40,711 nucleotides of DNA from PHAA01 sp964584415 (GTDB lineage: Bacteria > Bacillota > Syntrophomonadia > Syntrophomonadales > Syntrophomonadaceae): contig CAZOZX010000008.1 in NCBI GenBank assembly GCA_964584415.1, forward strand, positions 1 to 40,711, written 5' to 3'. The first letter of the stretch is position 1, and every line of letters starts with the position of its first letter. The notes below the pieces were generated by a model that searched no databases, had not been told where the DNA came from, and saw only the letters and a list, made by a program, of their open reading frames with translations. This document shows positions 24,406 to 32,289 of the stretch, in pieces. Both the position numbers and the translations under genes were made by a program.

Positions 24406-24530
24406 CCTCCGATCGTGGTTGGGAAGGAGACTGCCTGGGCAGGAATATATGAAGATATTGTAGAACAAATTAGAATTATGCCCACATTAGCTATAATCAA
24501 AAATATTCAACCTAAACTCCAAATCGGAGG
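24406..24530 (+). repeat. Long-range inverted repeat involving the tldD ribosome binding site
   Basis: CCTCCGAT (24406-24413) is exactly complementary to ATCGGAGG (24523-24530), which carries the tldD ribosome binding site. The arms are 109 nt apart, and the left arm lies upstream of the likely tldD promoter, so pairing could occur only in read-through transcripts from pilO. It may be chance. Confidence 0.35.
24470..24497 (+). promoter_or_regulatory. Candidate promoter of tldD
   Basis: TATAAT (24492-24497) is a perfect -10. TTAGAA (24470-24475) is a weak -35 with a 16-bp spacer. It is 41 bp upstream of tldD. Confidence 0.45.
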
Positions 24531-24538
24531 GTGTTTTA

Positions 24539-25966
24539 ATGTTAGATAAAAATGTGTTAGCCCTTATCCTGGATAAGGCTCTGGAAAAGGGCGGTGACTT
24601 TGCGGAAATCTACATTGAGGATAAACAAACCAGCAATATTATCTTGGATGACAACAATATCGAGAAAATTAACCACGGGCGTGAAGCCGGTGCAGGTATT
24701 CGGCTGATCGTGGATGGGCGCACCTTCTACGTTTACACTAATGACTTATCACAGGATGGTCTTATAACGGCTGCGGAAAGGGTTAGCCATGGATTAGCAA
24801 GTAAAACCCTGGCTATGAAGAAAAACTCAGCGTTGCAACATCGTCAATCAGACCTGCCGATATGCTTCAGGCGTCTCCCCGAAGAGGTGGACTTTAGCGA
24901 AAAAATTGAATATATGGAGCGGGGCAACCATATTGCTCGTGATTTAGATGAAGATATAAAGCAAGTGTCAATAGCAGTTGGCGATCTGCATAAAACGGTC
25001 CAAATAGCTAATTCGGATGGGGAGTTAGTCGAAGATGAAACTGCTCGGGTCAGATTGATGGTTAATGTAATTGCGGCCCGGAATGGACAAGTACAAACCG
25101 CCCAGGAAACCGCCGGTGCGGTATCGGGTTGGGAACTCCTGGATCAGGTTTCGGTAGAAGACATGGCTTCCACAGCAGCCCTGCGGGCAATAGGTATGTT
25201 ATCAGCTTCTCCGGCTCCGGCGGGGCGTATGCCAGTGGTGATGCATGCCGAAGCGGGAGGAACGATGATTCATGAAGCCTGCGGACATGGTCTGGAGGCG
25301 GATTTGGCACAAAAGGGGCTATCTGTATTCAAGAACAAAATTGGCTCCCAAGTGGCGACCCCGGAGGTAAGCGTAGTCGATGATGCTACATTGCCCGGTA
25401 AATACGGCAGCTATCGTTGGGATGACGAAGCCTCTCCAGCCCGTCGTAATGTGCTGATTGATAAGGGTTACCTTCAGGGATTTCTATATGACCGTTTGAC
25501 TGCCCAAAAGGATGGGAAGAAACCAACCGGTAATGGAAGGCGGGAGTCTTACCAGGAGAAACCGATTCCCCGTATGAGTAATACATTTATTATGCCAGGC
25601 AGCGATCAGACTGAACAAATAATCAAAGATACTGCCCAGGGCTTATTGGTTAAAAAGATGGGTGGCGGGCAGGTTAATACAACTAACGGGGACTTCGTTT
25701 TTGACGTTCAGGAGGGTTACTTAATTGAAGATGGAGAAATCAAGGAGCCAATCCGTGGAGCCACTTTAATAGGCAACGGACCACGCGCCTTAATGGACAT
25801 AGATCGGATTGGCTGCGAGCTGGGTTTTGCCTTAGGGATCTGTGGTAAGGACGGCCAGGGAGTAGCGGTTGGCGATGCCCAACCTACCATTCGTATCAGA
25901 GAATTGACTATAGGTGGAATCCAGCGGGATAAAACGCCCCCGAATGGCAGGATTACCAGGAAGTAG
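24539..25966 (+). CDS. tldD: Metalloprotease subunit TldD
   Basis: This 475-residue, U62-family member is the catalytic subunit of the TldD-TldE heterodimer, which degrades unfolded or modified peptides. The zinc-binding HEACGH (245-250, of the form HExxxH) sits in GGTMIHEACGHGLEADL. The N-terminal domain has the usual GGDFAEIYIEDKQTSNIILDD. The C-terminal region has GGGQVNTTNGDFVFDVQEGYLIEDGE, which is also conserved. The start is ATG 24539 with ATCGGAGGG. The tldE gene follows at once, giving both subunits from one transcript. Confidence 0.96.
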   Translation: MLDKNVLALILDKALEKGGDFAEIYIEDKQTSNIILDDNNIEKINHGREAGAGIRLIVDGRTFYVYTNDLSQDGLITAAERVSHGLASKTLAMKKNSALQHRQSDLPICFRRLPEEVDFSEKIEYMERGNHIARDLDEDIKQVSIAVGDLHKTVQIANSDGELVEDETARVRLMVNVIAARNGQVQTAQETAGAVSGWELLDQVSVEDMASTAALRAIGMLSASPAPAGRMPVVMHAEAGGTMIHEACGHGLEADLAQKGLSVFKNKIGSQVATPEVSVVDDATLPGKYGSYRWDDEASPARRNVLIDKGYLQGFLYDRLTAQKDGKKPTGNGRRESYQEKPIPRMSNTFIMPGSDQTEQIIKDTAQGLLVKKMGGGQVNTTNGDFVFDVQEGYLIEDGEIKEPIRGATLIGNGPRALMDIDRIGCELGFALGICGKDGQGVAVGDAQPTIRIRELTIGGIQRDKTPPNGRITRK

Positions 25967-25976
25967 GTGGTTGGCG

Positions 25977-27314
25977 TTGGAGACAAGCTTAAGAAAAGCC
26001 GGTGAAGTTGCTCTTGAGCATATGCGCTCCAGGGGTACTATAGGAGAAGCCTTCCTAATGCATACCCGGGAAAGGAATATTGATGTCAGCCAAGGTCAGA
26101 TTGAAACCTTTAAAGAAGCTGAGCAAACCGGGATAGGGATTAGGGTAATCCGTGATGGGCGGGTGGGATTTGCCTATGGCACCAATATTTCAGCGCCAGC
26201 TGTAGCAGAAGTAGTGAGAAAAGCTCAAGATATAGCCTATCACTCATCCGCCAATCAGTATAATTGCCTACCGGAAGACAAACAAACTTATCCTCAGCTT
26301 AATATAATTGATGATGGACTTCGTTCAGTGCCAGTCGAGACCAAAATAGAGTTGGCCAAAAACTTGGAAACGATTGCCCGTTCCTATGATCCGCGTATAA
26401 CATTGGTCAATAGTGCCGGATATACTGACTACGAGACATCTTTACTGGTAATGAACAGCCATAATCTTTACGCTTTTGGACAGGCCAATTATTGCGGACT
26501 GCATATTTCTCTGGCAGCAACTGCCGATGACGAAGTCCAAAACGGATTTGCTTATGATCTGCAAAGAAAGTATGTGTCTCTCGATCCGTTGGCGATAGGG
26601 GAAGAGGCAGCCAAGAAAGCGCTGCGCAGTCTAAATGGTCGAACAATTGCTTCAGGACAGATGCCTTGCATAATGGATGCTCAGACTGTAGCCCGTTTTA
26701 TTGGCCTTTTGTCGGCCTCGGTTGAAGCTGACTCAGTGCAGAAAGGGAAATCAAGACTGGCCGATAAAATCGGTCAAATAGTTGCCGGTCCCAATGTTAC
26801 TCTCGTAGATGATGCCACTATGACAGAGGGAATCGCTTCTTTCCCATTTGATGGAGAAGGGGTAGCGGCCCGCAAAAATACAGTTATTGATAAAGGAGTT
26901 TTACAGGGATTTCTTTATGACACGGTTACCGCCAATAGAGACGGGTCACGATCCACCGGCAACGCGGTGCGGTCATTTCGTACCCTCCCGGTGGTTGGTA
27001 CCACTAATTTTATGTTGGAAAAAGGCGATTACACCCCGGAAGAATTAAGATCGGGTGTTGATTTTGGAATATATATAACCGAGATTATGGGTATGCATAC
27101 CGCTAATCCTATCACCGGTGATTTTTCTTTGGGAGCCGCTGGCTCGATGATTGAACGAGACCAGTTGACGTATCCGTTCCGAGGTATTACCATAGCTGGT
27201 AATGTTTTCACTTTGCTGCGGGAGGTGGAAGCAGTAGGCAGCGACCTGCGATTTTTTGGCGGAAAAGCCGCATCATCGATTAGGTTTAAGTGCCTAAACG
27301 TTTCCGGGCACTAG
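25977..27314 (+). CDS. tldE: Metalloprotease subunit TldE (PmbA)
   Basis: This 445-residue partner of TldD shares its fold but lacks the HExxxH zinc motif, as expected (VDSVQKGKSRLADKIGQIV-type region around residues 240-280). Conserved parts are RERNIDVSQGQIETFKEAEQTGIGIRVIRDGRVGFAYGTN near the start, and MGMHTANPITGDFSLGAAGSMIERDQL near the end. The frame is open from 25914, overlapping tldD. TTG 25977 gives the normal N-terminus and has AGGTGG (25965-25970) upstream. It lies 10 bp after tldD and 16 bp before aroQ. Confidence 0.93.
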   Translation: METSLRKAGEVALEHMRSRGTIGEAFLMHTRERNIDVSQGQIETFKEAEQTGIGIRVIRDGRVGFAYGTNISAPAVAEVVRKAQDIAYHSSANQYNCLPEDKQTYPQLNIIDDGLRSVPVETKIELAKNLETIARSYDPRITLVNSAGYTDYETSLLVMNSHNLYAFGQANYCGLHISLAATADDEVQNGFAYDLQRKYVSLDPLAIGEEAAKKALRSLNGRTIASGQMPCIMDAQTVARFIGLLSASVEADSVQKGKSRLADKIGQIVAGPNVTLVDDATMTEGIASFPFDGEGVAARKNTVIDKGVLQGFLYDTVTANRDGSRSTGNAVRSFRTLPVVGTTNFMLEKGDYTPEELRSGVDFGIYITEIMGMHTANPITGDFSLGAAGSMIERDQLTYPFRGITIAGNVFTLLREVEAVGSDLRFFGGKAASSIRFKCLNVSGH

Positions 27315-27330
27315 AAGGGAGGAGTATATA

Positions 27331-27768
27331 GTGGCTAGGATTTTAGTAATTAACGGGCCCAATTTAAATATGCTGGGCATTAGGGAAAAAGAGATATATG
27401 GCAGTGATAACTTGGAGAAGATCAACCAGGAATTGACTGATTTAGCCACCGAACTGGGTGTCATTATCGAATTCTTTCAATCTAATCACGAGGGAGCATT
27501 GGTGGATAGAATTCAGCAGGCATGGGGGCAAGTTGATTGTATAATCATAAACCCGGGTGCCTATAGTCATTACAGTCTGGCTATATATGACGCTTTGAAA
27601 ACCGTACAAATCCCAGTGATCGAAGTACATCTTTCCAATATATATGCCCGGGAGAGTTTCCGCCAACAGTCTTTGATATCACCTCTGGCAGCTGGCGGAA
27701 TATTTGGACTGGGTTCGTATGGTTACCAATTAGCGCTGCGAGCTGCATGCCGTCTGGTTGGTTCTTGA
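27331..27768 (+). CDS. aroQ: 3-Dehydroquinate dehydratase, type II
   Basis: This 145-residue dodecameric enzyme turns 3-dehydroquinate into 3-dehydroshikimate. GPNLNMLGIREKEIYG holds the catalytic Tyr and Arg region. NPGAYSHYSLAIYDAL has the catalytic His (the family more often has THTS). EVHLSNIYARESFRQQS is the substrate-binding segment with the conserved lid Arg. The GTG 27331 start follows GGAGGAG. This is the shikimate step just before AroE. It lies here, after the pilus genes, rather than with aroE, aroC and aroK. Confidence 0.96.
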   Translation: MARILVINGPNLNMLGIREKEIYGSDNLEKINQELTDLATELGVIIEFFQSNHEGALVDRIQQAWGQVDCIIINPGAYSHYSLAIYDALKTVQIPVIEVHLSNIYARESFRQQSLISPLAAGGIFGLGSYGYQLALRAACRLVGS

Positions 27769-27779
27769 TTTCATCGGGG

Positions 27780-27797
27780 AGCAGGTGAATCCCGATA
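27780..27797 (+). promoter_or_regulatory. Ribosome binding site and ATA start of pepP
   Basis: AGCAGGTGA (27780-27788) matches the anti-SD complement in 8 of 9 bases. ATA 27795 begins 9 nt after its CAGG. The next conventional start (TTG 27816) has no ribosome binding site. Confidence 0.5.
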
Positions 27798-28856
27798 GAA
27801 AATAGACTTATTGGTTTGCGGAATTTTCTCGCAGGGAATCAGTTAGATGCATTTCTGGTGACTAAGCCGGAAAATATTTTTTATCTATCCGCCTTCACCG
27901 GTGGAAGTGATGCCAAACTGGTAATTACCGCTGCGGATAAATTTATACTAACGGACGGCAGGTACCTGGAACAGGTCAAAAGAGAATGCCCTGATTGGGC
28001 CTTGACCCAGGTAAAAGGGGCCGGACTTGACAGCTTGGCAGCTATTTGCGATAAATATAATAGCCTTGCGGTTGAGAGCAACCATATAACCTATGGACTA
28101 TTCATGCAGCTGGAGGCCAGTTTAAAGACAAAACTACATCCTCAATCTAATGTTATCGAAGAGCAGCGTAAGATAAAAGATAATGATGAATTAGCGCGGC
28201 TCAGGATGGCAGCTCGGATTGGGGACAGTGTTTTTCAACAGATATGCGCAGAATTAGGGCCAAAATTGAGTGAAACCCAGGTTGCCAACCGAATCGGTTT
28301 TCTGCTTAAAGAATCTGGCTGCAGCGGTGAATCTTTTCCTACTATTGCCGTGGCCGGAGAAAACGCAGCTCTTCCCCATGGTCAACCGGGGAAAAGGCTG
28401 TTACAATCCGGGGACATGCTTACCATGGATTATGGAGGATTTTATCAAGGTTATGCCGGTGATATGACTCGTACGGTTGCAATCAGTGAAGCCTCGCCCC
28501 GTTTACGCGACATCTATCACCGGGTCCTGGAAGTTCAGCAAACAGGGGTTGCCAGTATAAGGGCAGGAGCCAATGCCCGTGAGATAGATCTACAGGTGAG
28601 GAAAGGGTTGGAAAAATACGGGCTGGATGTTTATTTTCAGCACAGTACCGGGCACGGGGTGGGATTGGAAATACACGAACTGCCCAATCTGTCCCCTTTA
28701 TCAGATGTGATTTTGGAAGAGAACATGGTGGTAACCGTTGAACCAGGGGTATACATACCAGGTTGGGGTGGAATCAGGATCGAAGATACGGTTATAGTCA
28801 AGCAGGGTGGGTGCGAAGTCATTACGGCTTCAGAAAAAGAGCTATTAATAATATGA
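27795..28856 (+). CDS. pepP: Xaa-Pro aminopeptidase (M24 family), probable ATA start
   Basis: This cytoplasmic dimetal aminopeptidase removes an N-terminal residue that precedes Pro. The creatinase-like N-terminal domain has NQLDAFLVTKPENIFYLSAFTGG. The catalytic pita-bread domain has the metal ligands in DYGGFYQGYAGDMTRTV (two Asp), STGHGVGLEIHE (His), VEPGVY (Glu) and GIRIED (Glu). From ATA 27795 it has 353 residues, the same as I recall for Bacillus YqhT. TTG 27816 would remove seven residues (ENRLIG region) of the first helix and has no ribosome binding site. It lies between aroQ and efp, as in Bacillus. Confidence 0.93.
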   Translation: MENRLIGLRNFLAGNQLDAFLVTKPENIFYLSAFTGGSDAKLVITAADKFILTDGRYLEQVKRECPDWALTQVKGAGLDSLAAICDKYNSLAVESNHITYGLFMQLEASLKTKLHPQSNVIEEQRKIKDNDELARLRMAARIGDSVFQQICAELGPKLSETQVANRIGFLLKESGCSGESFPTIAVAGENAALPHGQPGKRLLQSGDMLTMDYGGFYQGYAGDMTRTVAISEASPRLRDIYHRVLEVQQTGVASIRAGANAREIDLQVRKGLEKYGLDVYFQHSTGHGVGLEIHELPNLSPLSDVILEENMVVTVEPGVYIPGWGGIRIEDTVIVKQGGCEVITASEKELLII

Positions 28857-28868
28857 TGGAGGGATAAA

Positions 28869-29426
28869 ATGATCTCAGTTAATGACTTCAAAACCGGTGT
28901 TACTGTGGAGCTTGAGGGGCAAGTATATCAAGTAGTCGAATTCCAACATGTGAAACCCGGTAAGGGGGCAGCGTTTGTCAGAGCCAAATTAAAAAATGTC
29001 AAATCCGGGGGAGTAGTCGAGAAAACTTTCCGTGGCGGCGAAAAACTCCATCGTGCCCATCTGGATAAACGGGGAATGCAGTACCTGTATATGGATGGGG
29101 ACGATTACATTTTTATGGATAATGATAATTATGAACAGCTTACCATCACCCGTGAGAGTATGGGCGATGGAGTGAAGTGGCTGAAGGAAAATATGAACAT
29201 AATGGTTTTGATGTATCAAACTGAAATCATGGGAATTGAGATGCCCAACTTCGTTGAGCTGGAGGTTGTAGATACCGAGCCAGGAGTAAAAGGTGACACC
29301 GCTCAAGGTGCAACCAAAGCGGCTCGCCTGGAAACCGGAGCCTCAGTTCAGGTGCCTTTATTTGTTAATACCGGTGATCGTCTGCGCGTTGATACCCGTA
29401 CTGGTGAATATATGGAGAGAGTATAA
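28869..29426 (+). CDS. efp: Translation elongation factor P
   Basis: This 185-residue, three-domain beta-barrel protein relieves ribosomes stalled at polyproline stretches. HVKPGKGAAFVRAKLKN contains the loop Lys (in PGKGAAF) that is post-translationally modified in many bacteria. TGEYMERV is the standard C-terminus. ATG 28869 follows GGAGGG. It is 12 bp after pepP. This cell encodes a protein with a strongly Pro-rich tail in this window (ending at 6659), although that tail has few adjacent Pro-Pro pairs. Confidence 0.97.
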   Translation: MISVNDFKTGVTVELEGQVYQVVEFQHVKPGKGAAFVRAKLKNVKSGGVVEKTFRGGEKLHRAHLDKRGMQYLYMDGDDYIFMDNDNYEQLTITRESMGDGVKWLKENMNIMVLMYQTEIMGIEMPNFVELEVVDTEPGVKGDTAQGATKAARLETGASVQVPLFVNTGDRLRVDTRTGEYMERV

Positions 29427-29522
29427 TTTCAAATCAATTTTACGTTTAAGTTTATTTCCCTCTTTTTGAACGAATACTAACAGCAGTCGAAAAATTTATC
29501 GTACAAAAAGGGGGATTTTATT

Positions 29523-29945
29523 TTGCAGAGTATAATAGAGAAAGTCAGTTACCTGCAGGGTTTAAGCGAGGGATTAACCATAAACGAAGGAAGTCCCCAG
29601 GGGAAAATTATTTCGGGAATGCTGGCGGTCTTAAACGAGATGGCAGATGAAATCAATTCTTTACAAAGAGATTTGGAACAAATGCACAGTTATATAGAGT
29701 GTGTAGATGATGATTTGCTGGAACTCGAGGAGATGGTCTCAGGAGAAGAATATATTGAGACTGATTGCAGCCATTGCGGACAGAGGTTATATGTTGAAAC
29801 CGATAGCTTTGAAGACGAGGATATTATCGAAATAATTTGCCCGAATTGTAACGAAGTGGTTTTTGTCAATGATGGTGCCTTCGATTATCAACATTTGCCG
29901 GTTGACGAAGACATAGAATTAGAAGGATTTAATCCTGGGCCCTAA
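29523..29945 (+). CDS. CD1247-type protein with zinc ribbon
   Basis: This 140-residue acidic protein has an N-terminal helical region, IIEKVSYLQGLSEGLTI, followed by a coiled coil (about 45-75). I recognise it as the CD1247 N-terminal domain of clostridial proteins. A zinc-ribbon follows, with two CxxC pairs (CSHC near 83-86 and CPNC near 109-112). The tail is very acidic (PVDEDIELEGFNPGP). The function is unknown. Start TTG 29523 follows AAGGGGGA. It lies between efp and the spoIIIA operon and is closed by a strong terminator, so it is transcribed apart from spoIIIA. Confidence 0.85.
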   Translation: MQSIIEKVSYLQGLSEGLTINEGSPQGKIISGMLAVLNEMADEINSLQRDLEQMHSYIECVDDDLLELEEMVSGEEYIETDCSHCGQRLYVETDSFEDEDIIEIICPNCNEVVFVNDGAFDYQHLPVDEDIELEGFNPGP

Positions 29946-29958
29946 ACATTTTTATCAT

Positions 29959-29994
29959 AAGAGGGAGCTCTTGAACTGAGCTCCCTCTTTTTTT
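29959..29994 (+). terminator. Strong rho-independent terminator
   Basis: AAGAGGGAGCTC (29959-29970) pairs perfectly with GAGCTCCCTCTT (29978-29989) over a 7-nt loop, with a run of seven T (29988-29994). It ends the tldD-to-CD1247 region and insulates the spoIIIA operon. Confidence 0.95.
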
Positions 29995-30096
29995 GTGCCT
30001 GAAATTGGCATATTTTTCTCTCCAGCCCAATATTTATTAGTGATTGCTCCACCTTAAACAAAATTTAACCCGGGATGCAAAGGATGTGATGAAAGC

Positions 30097-31062
30097 TTGG
30101 CAACAAGGGACGCAGACATACTGGAGAAAGATATCCTTCATTATTTTCCTGTCCATATCCAAACCATGCTGCTGGCTATGCAAGCTGAATACAGCCAGGG
30201 ATTAGAAGAAATTCGCCTTCGAAACCAGCAGCCACTTTCTTTGAGGATCGGAGCGCGGGATCTCATCCTGGATGCCAAGGGGAAGCTTCACTCTGATCCG
30301 GCAATGGGTTATATAGTTAAAGCCGATGATATCTTGCGCACCATTGCGTCTATCAGTGAAAACTCCCTGTATGCGTTCGAGACGGAAATTAGCCGGGGTT
30401 ATATTACTATACCGGGCGGGCACCGGGTGGGACTGGCCGGTCAGGTGGTACTCGGTCATTCGGAAATAAAAACCATAAAGAATTTTTCGGGAATTGCATT
30501 TCGGATAGCTCGGGAGGTAAAGGGCTGTGCCGGGACTATTTTGGATTTTATTTGTCCAGCTGACAGCATTCCGGGTAACACCCTTATCATATCTGCTCCA
30601 GGTTGCGGTAAAACAACAATCTTACGGGACATTGCCCGTTGCCTATCCAATGGGAGCCAACGGCGCTCTGGATGTAATGTGACTATTGTCGATGAGCGTT
30701 CGGAAATAGCCGGAACCTATTTGGGGCAGCCGCAAATGGATATAGGGATACGAACCGATGTGCTGGATGCCTGTCCTAAAGCAGCTGGCATGATCATGGC
30801 AATACGCTCACTGTCTCCTCAGGTGGTGGTGACCGATGAAATCGGAAAGAGTGTGGATATTGATGCTATTCAGGATTGCTTAAATGCAGGGGTCACAGTT
30901 ATTACCAGTGTGCACGGGGGGGATTTGGAGCAGATAAAGAAGCGTCCCCTGTTAAATGAATTGCTGCAGACATCTGCCTTTGCCAACCTGGTGGTGTTAT
31001 CCAGACGTCAGGGACCGGGAACGGTGGAACAGTTAGTGAGGTGGGATAAGCTATGTTGCTGA
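30097..31062 (+). CDS. spoIIIAA: Stage III sporulation protein AA
   Basis: This 321-residue cytoplasmic ATPase of the secretion ATPase/AAA class has Walker A APGCGKTT (167-174) and VDERSE (198-203). VGLAGQVV and AFRIAREVKGCA lie in the preceding conserved segment. It is proposed to energise the SpoIIIA-SpoIIQ channel that links mother cell and engulfed forespore. TTG 30097 is the start: AAAGGATGTGA lies 8 nt upstream. It opens the eight-gene operon; its end overlaps spoIIIAB by 10 bp. Confidence 0.96.
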   Translation: MATRDADILEKDILHYFPVHIQTMLLAMQAEYSQGLEEIRLRNQQPLSLRIGARDLILDAKGKLHSDPAMGYIVKADDILRTIASISENSLYAFETEISRGYITIPGGHRVGLAGQVVLGHSEIKTIKNFSGIAFRIAREVKGCAGTILDFICPADSIPGNTLIISAPGCGKTTILRDIARCLSNGSQRRSGCNVTIVDERSEIAGTYLGQPQMDIGIRTDVLDACPKAAGMIMAIRSLSPQVVVTDEIGKSVDIDAIQDCLNAGVTVITSVHGGDLEQIKKRPLLNELLQTSAFANLVVLSRRQGPGTVEQLVRWDKLCC

Positions 31063-31574
31063 AAATGATGGGGGCAGTTCTGGTAATCGGTGCATGCGGG
31101 GTATATGGGTTATTCAGTGCCAATCGTCTCCGCAGAAGGATTGAACATATCGTCAGCATCAGATTGGCTCTGGGTTACCTCGAAAAAGAAATAAATTACC
31201 TGCATTCCCCTTTGCCAATAGCTTTGTCCAGATCGGCGCAGAATGCCGATGAACCAGCCAAGAGCTTTTTTAGCAATGTTAGTGCAGATTTATACAACCG
31301 GGCGGGAATAACGCTCAGCGAAGCATGGCGGCAAAATCTTGATAAAATACGTTCGATCTCGGAACTGAAAACCGAAGATATTGAATTGCTTGGTGCTATG
31401 TCAGCACAGTTAGGTATGTCAGGAGTGGAGGAACAGCTCAAAATGTTTGCCATGATTCAAGAGCAACTTAAAATTCTGGAAAATAAGGCCCGGCAAGAGG
31501 AAGCCTCGGGGCGAAAACTCAGGGTATATGGTGGATTTGCGTTTGGGGCAACCGTAGTCCTTATGGTTATTTGA
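31053..31574 (+). CDS. spoIIIAB: Stage III sporulation protein AB
   Basis: This 173-residue protein has hydrophobic segments at both ends (about 5-22 and 155-172) and a helical middle (IVSIRLALGYLEKEINYLHSPLPIALSRSA). That is the SpoIIIAB layout, which resembles GspF of type II secretion. ATG 31053 overlaps spoIIIAA by 10 bp. It is likely to act at the mother-cell membrane as the platform for SpoIIIAA. A 76-bp gap follows before spoIIIAC. Confidence 0.94.
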   Translation: MLLKMMGAVLVIGACGVYGLFSANRLRRRIEHIVSIRLALGYLEKEINYLHSPLPIALSRSAQNADEPAKSFFSNVSADLYNRAGITLSEAWRQNLDKIRSISELKTEDIELLGAMSAQLGMSGVEEQLKMFAMIQEQLKILENKARQEEASGRKLRVYGGFAFGATVVLMVI

Positions 31575-31650
31575 CTATATTAAATCCGTTTTCCGGACAT
31601 CGCATACAAAAAGGTTATTGGGCTAATTAAAAATTTTGGAGGGTTATGAG

Positions 31651-31845
31651 ATGAACATTGAGATTCTCTTCCGCATTGCCGGCATAGGCATTCTAATATC
31701 GGTATTATGTATTGTTCTCAAACAGGCACAGAAGCAAGAACAGGCTGAAATGTTGACCTTGGCGGGAGTAGTAATTGTACTCATCATGGTAGTGCAGTTG
31801 ATGAATCAACTGTTCACCACAGTTAGGGCAGTGTTCAACTTATAA
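31651..31845 (+). CDS. spoIIIAC: Stage III sporulation protein AC
   Basis: This 64-residue protein has two membrane segments (about 6-24 and 33-52), with KQAQKQEQAEMLTLAGVVIV between and after them, a pattern typical of SpoIIIAC. I chose ATG 31651 because GGAGGG lies directly upstream; the frame opens at TTG 31636, which overlaps that site. It is a small membrane part of the mother-cell-forespore channel. Confidence 0.93.
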   Translation: MNIEILFRIAGIGILISVLCIVLKQAQKQEQAEMLTLAGVVIVLIMVVQLMNQLFTTVRAVFNL

Positions 31846-31875
31846 AAACCAATGCCTTGGAAGGGGACATTTACA

Positions 31876-32265
31876 ATGGAAATCTCTCAAATAATTGGAC
31901 TGGCCCTTGTAACTACAGTATTTCTTATGATACTAAGACAGGAAAAACCAGTGATGGCGATCCAGTTGAGCATAGCTTTCAGTGTTATCATCTTCATTGC
32001 CATGATAGACAAACTGGCCACCATTATAGAAATTATGCAAGAGTTGACCCAAAAGGCAGGTATTAATAACTTTTTCCTGGGCACCATCCTGAAAATAATG
32101 GGCGTCGCCTATTTAGGCGAATTTGCAGCCGTAATATGCCAGGACGCCGGGGAGCAGGCGGTGGCCAAAAAAGTCGAATTTGCCGCCAAGATTATTATTG
32201 CCGTTATGGCCCTGCCTATTTTGGTGGCGATACTGGAATCACTTCTCGAGTTAATGCCGGGTTAA
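31876..32265 (+). CDS. spoIIIAD: Stage III sporulation protein AD
   Basis: This 129-residue, polytopic membrane protein starts EISQIIGLALVTTVFLMILRQEKP and includes ILKIMGVAYLGEFAAVICQDAGEQAVAKKVEFAAK, the conserved core of SpoIIIAD. ATG 31876 follows AAGGGGA at about 9 nt; the frame is open from 31852 without a better site. Paralogous to SpoIIIAC in its membrane part. It is encoded between spoIIIAC and spoIIIAE. Confidence 0.94.
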   Translation: MEISQIIGLALVTTVFLMILRQEKPVMAIQLSIAFSVIIFIAMIDKLATIIEIMQELTQKAGINNFFLGTILKIMGVAYLGEFAAVICQDAGEQAVAKKVEFAAKIIIAVMALPILVAILESLLELMPG

Positions 32266-32289
32266 ATTGATGTCAGCAGGTGATGGCCT

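Noticed and set aside
30001..30096. Sigma-E promoter upstream of spoIIIAA (GCATATT at 30008-30014 looks like a -35)
   Set aside because: No CATACAAT-like -10 follows at 13-15 bp; the best candidate, CAATATTT, matches too few positions. A promoter is expected here from biology but cannot be shown.
31575..31650. Internal sigma-E promoter between spoIIIAB and spoIIIAC (CATACAAA at 31603-31610)
   Set aside because: The -10 match is good, but the only -35-like element (CTATATT) is 21 bp away, too far for sigma-E.
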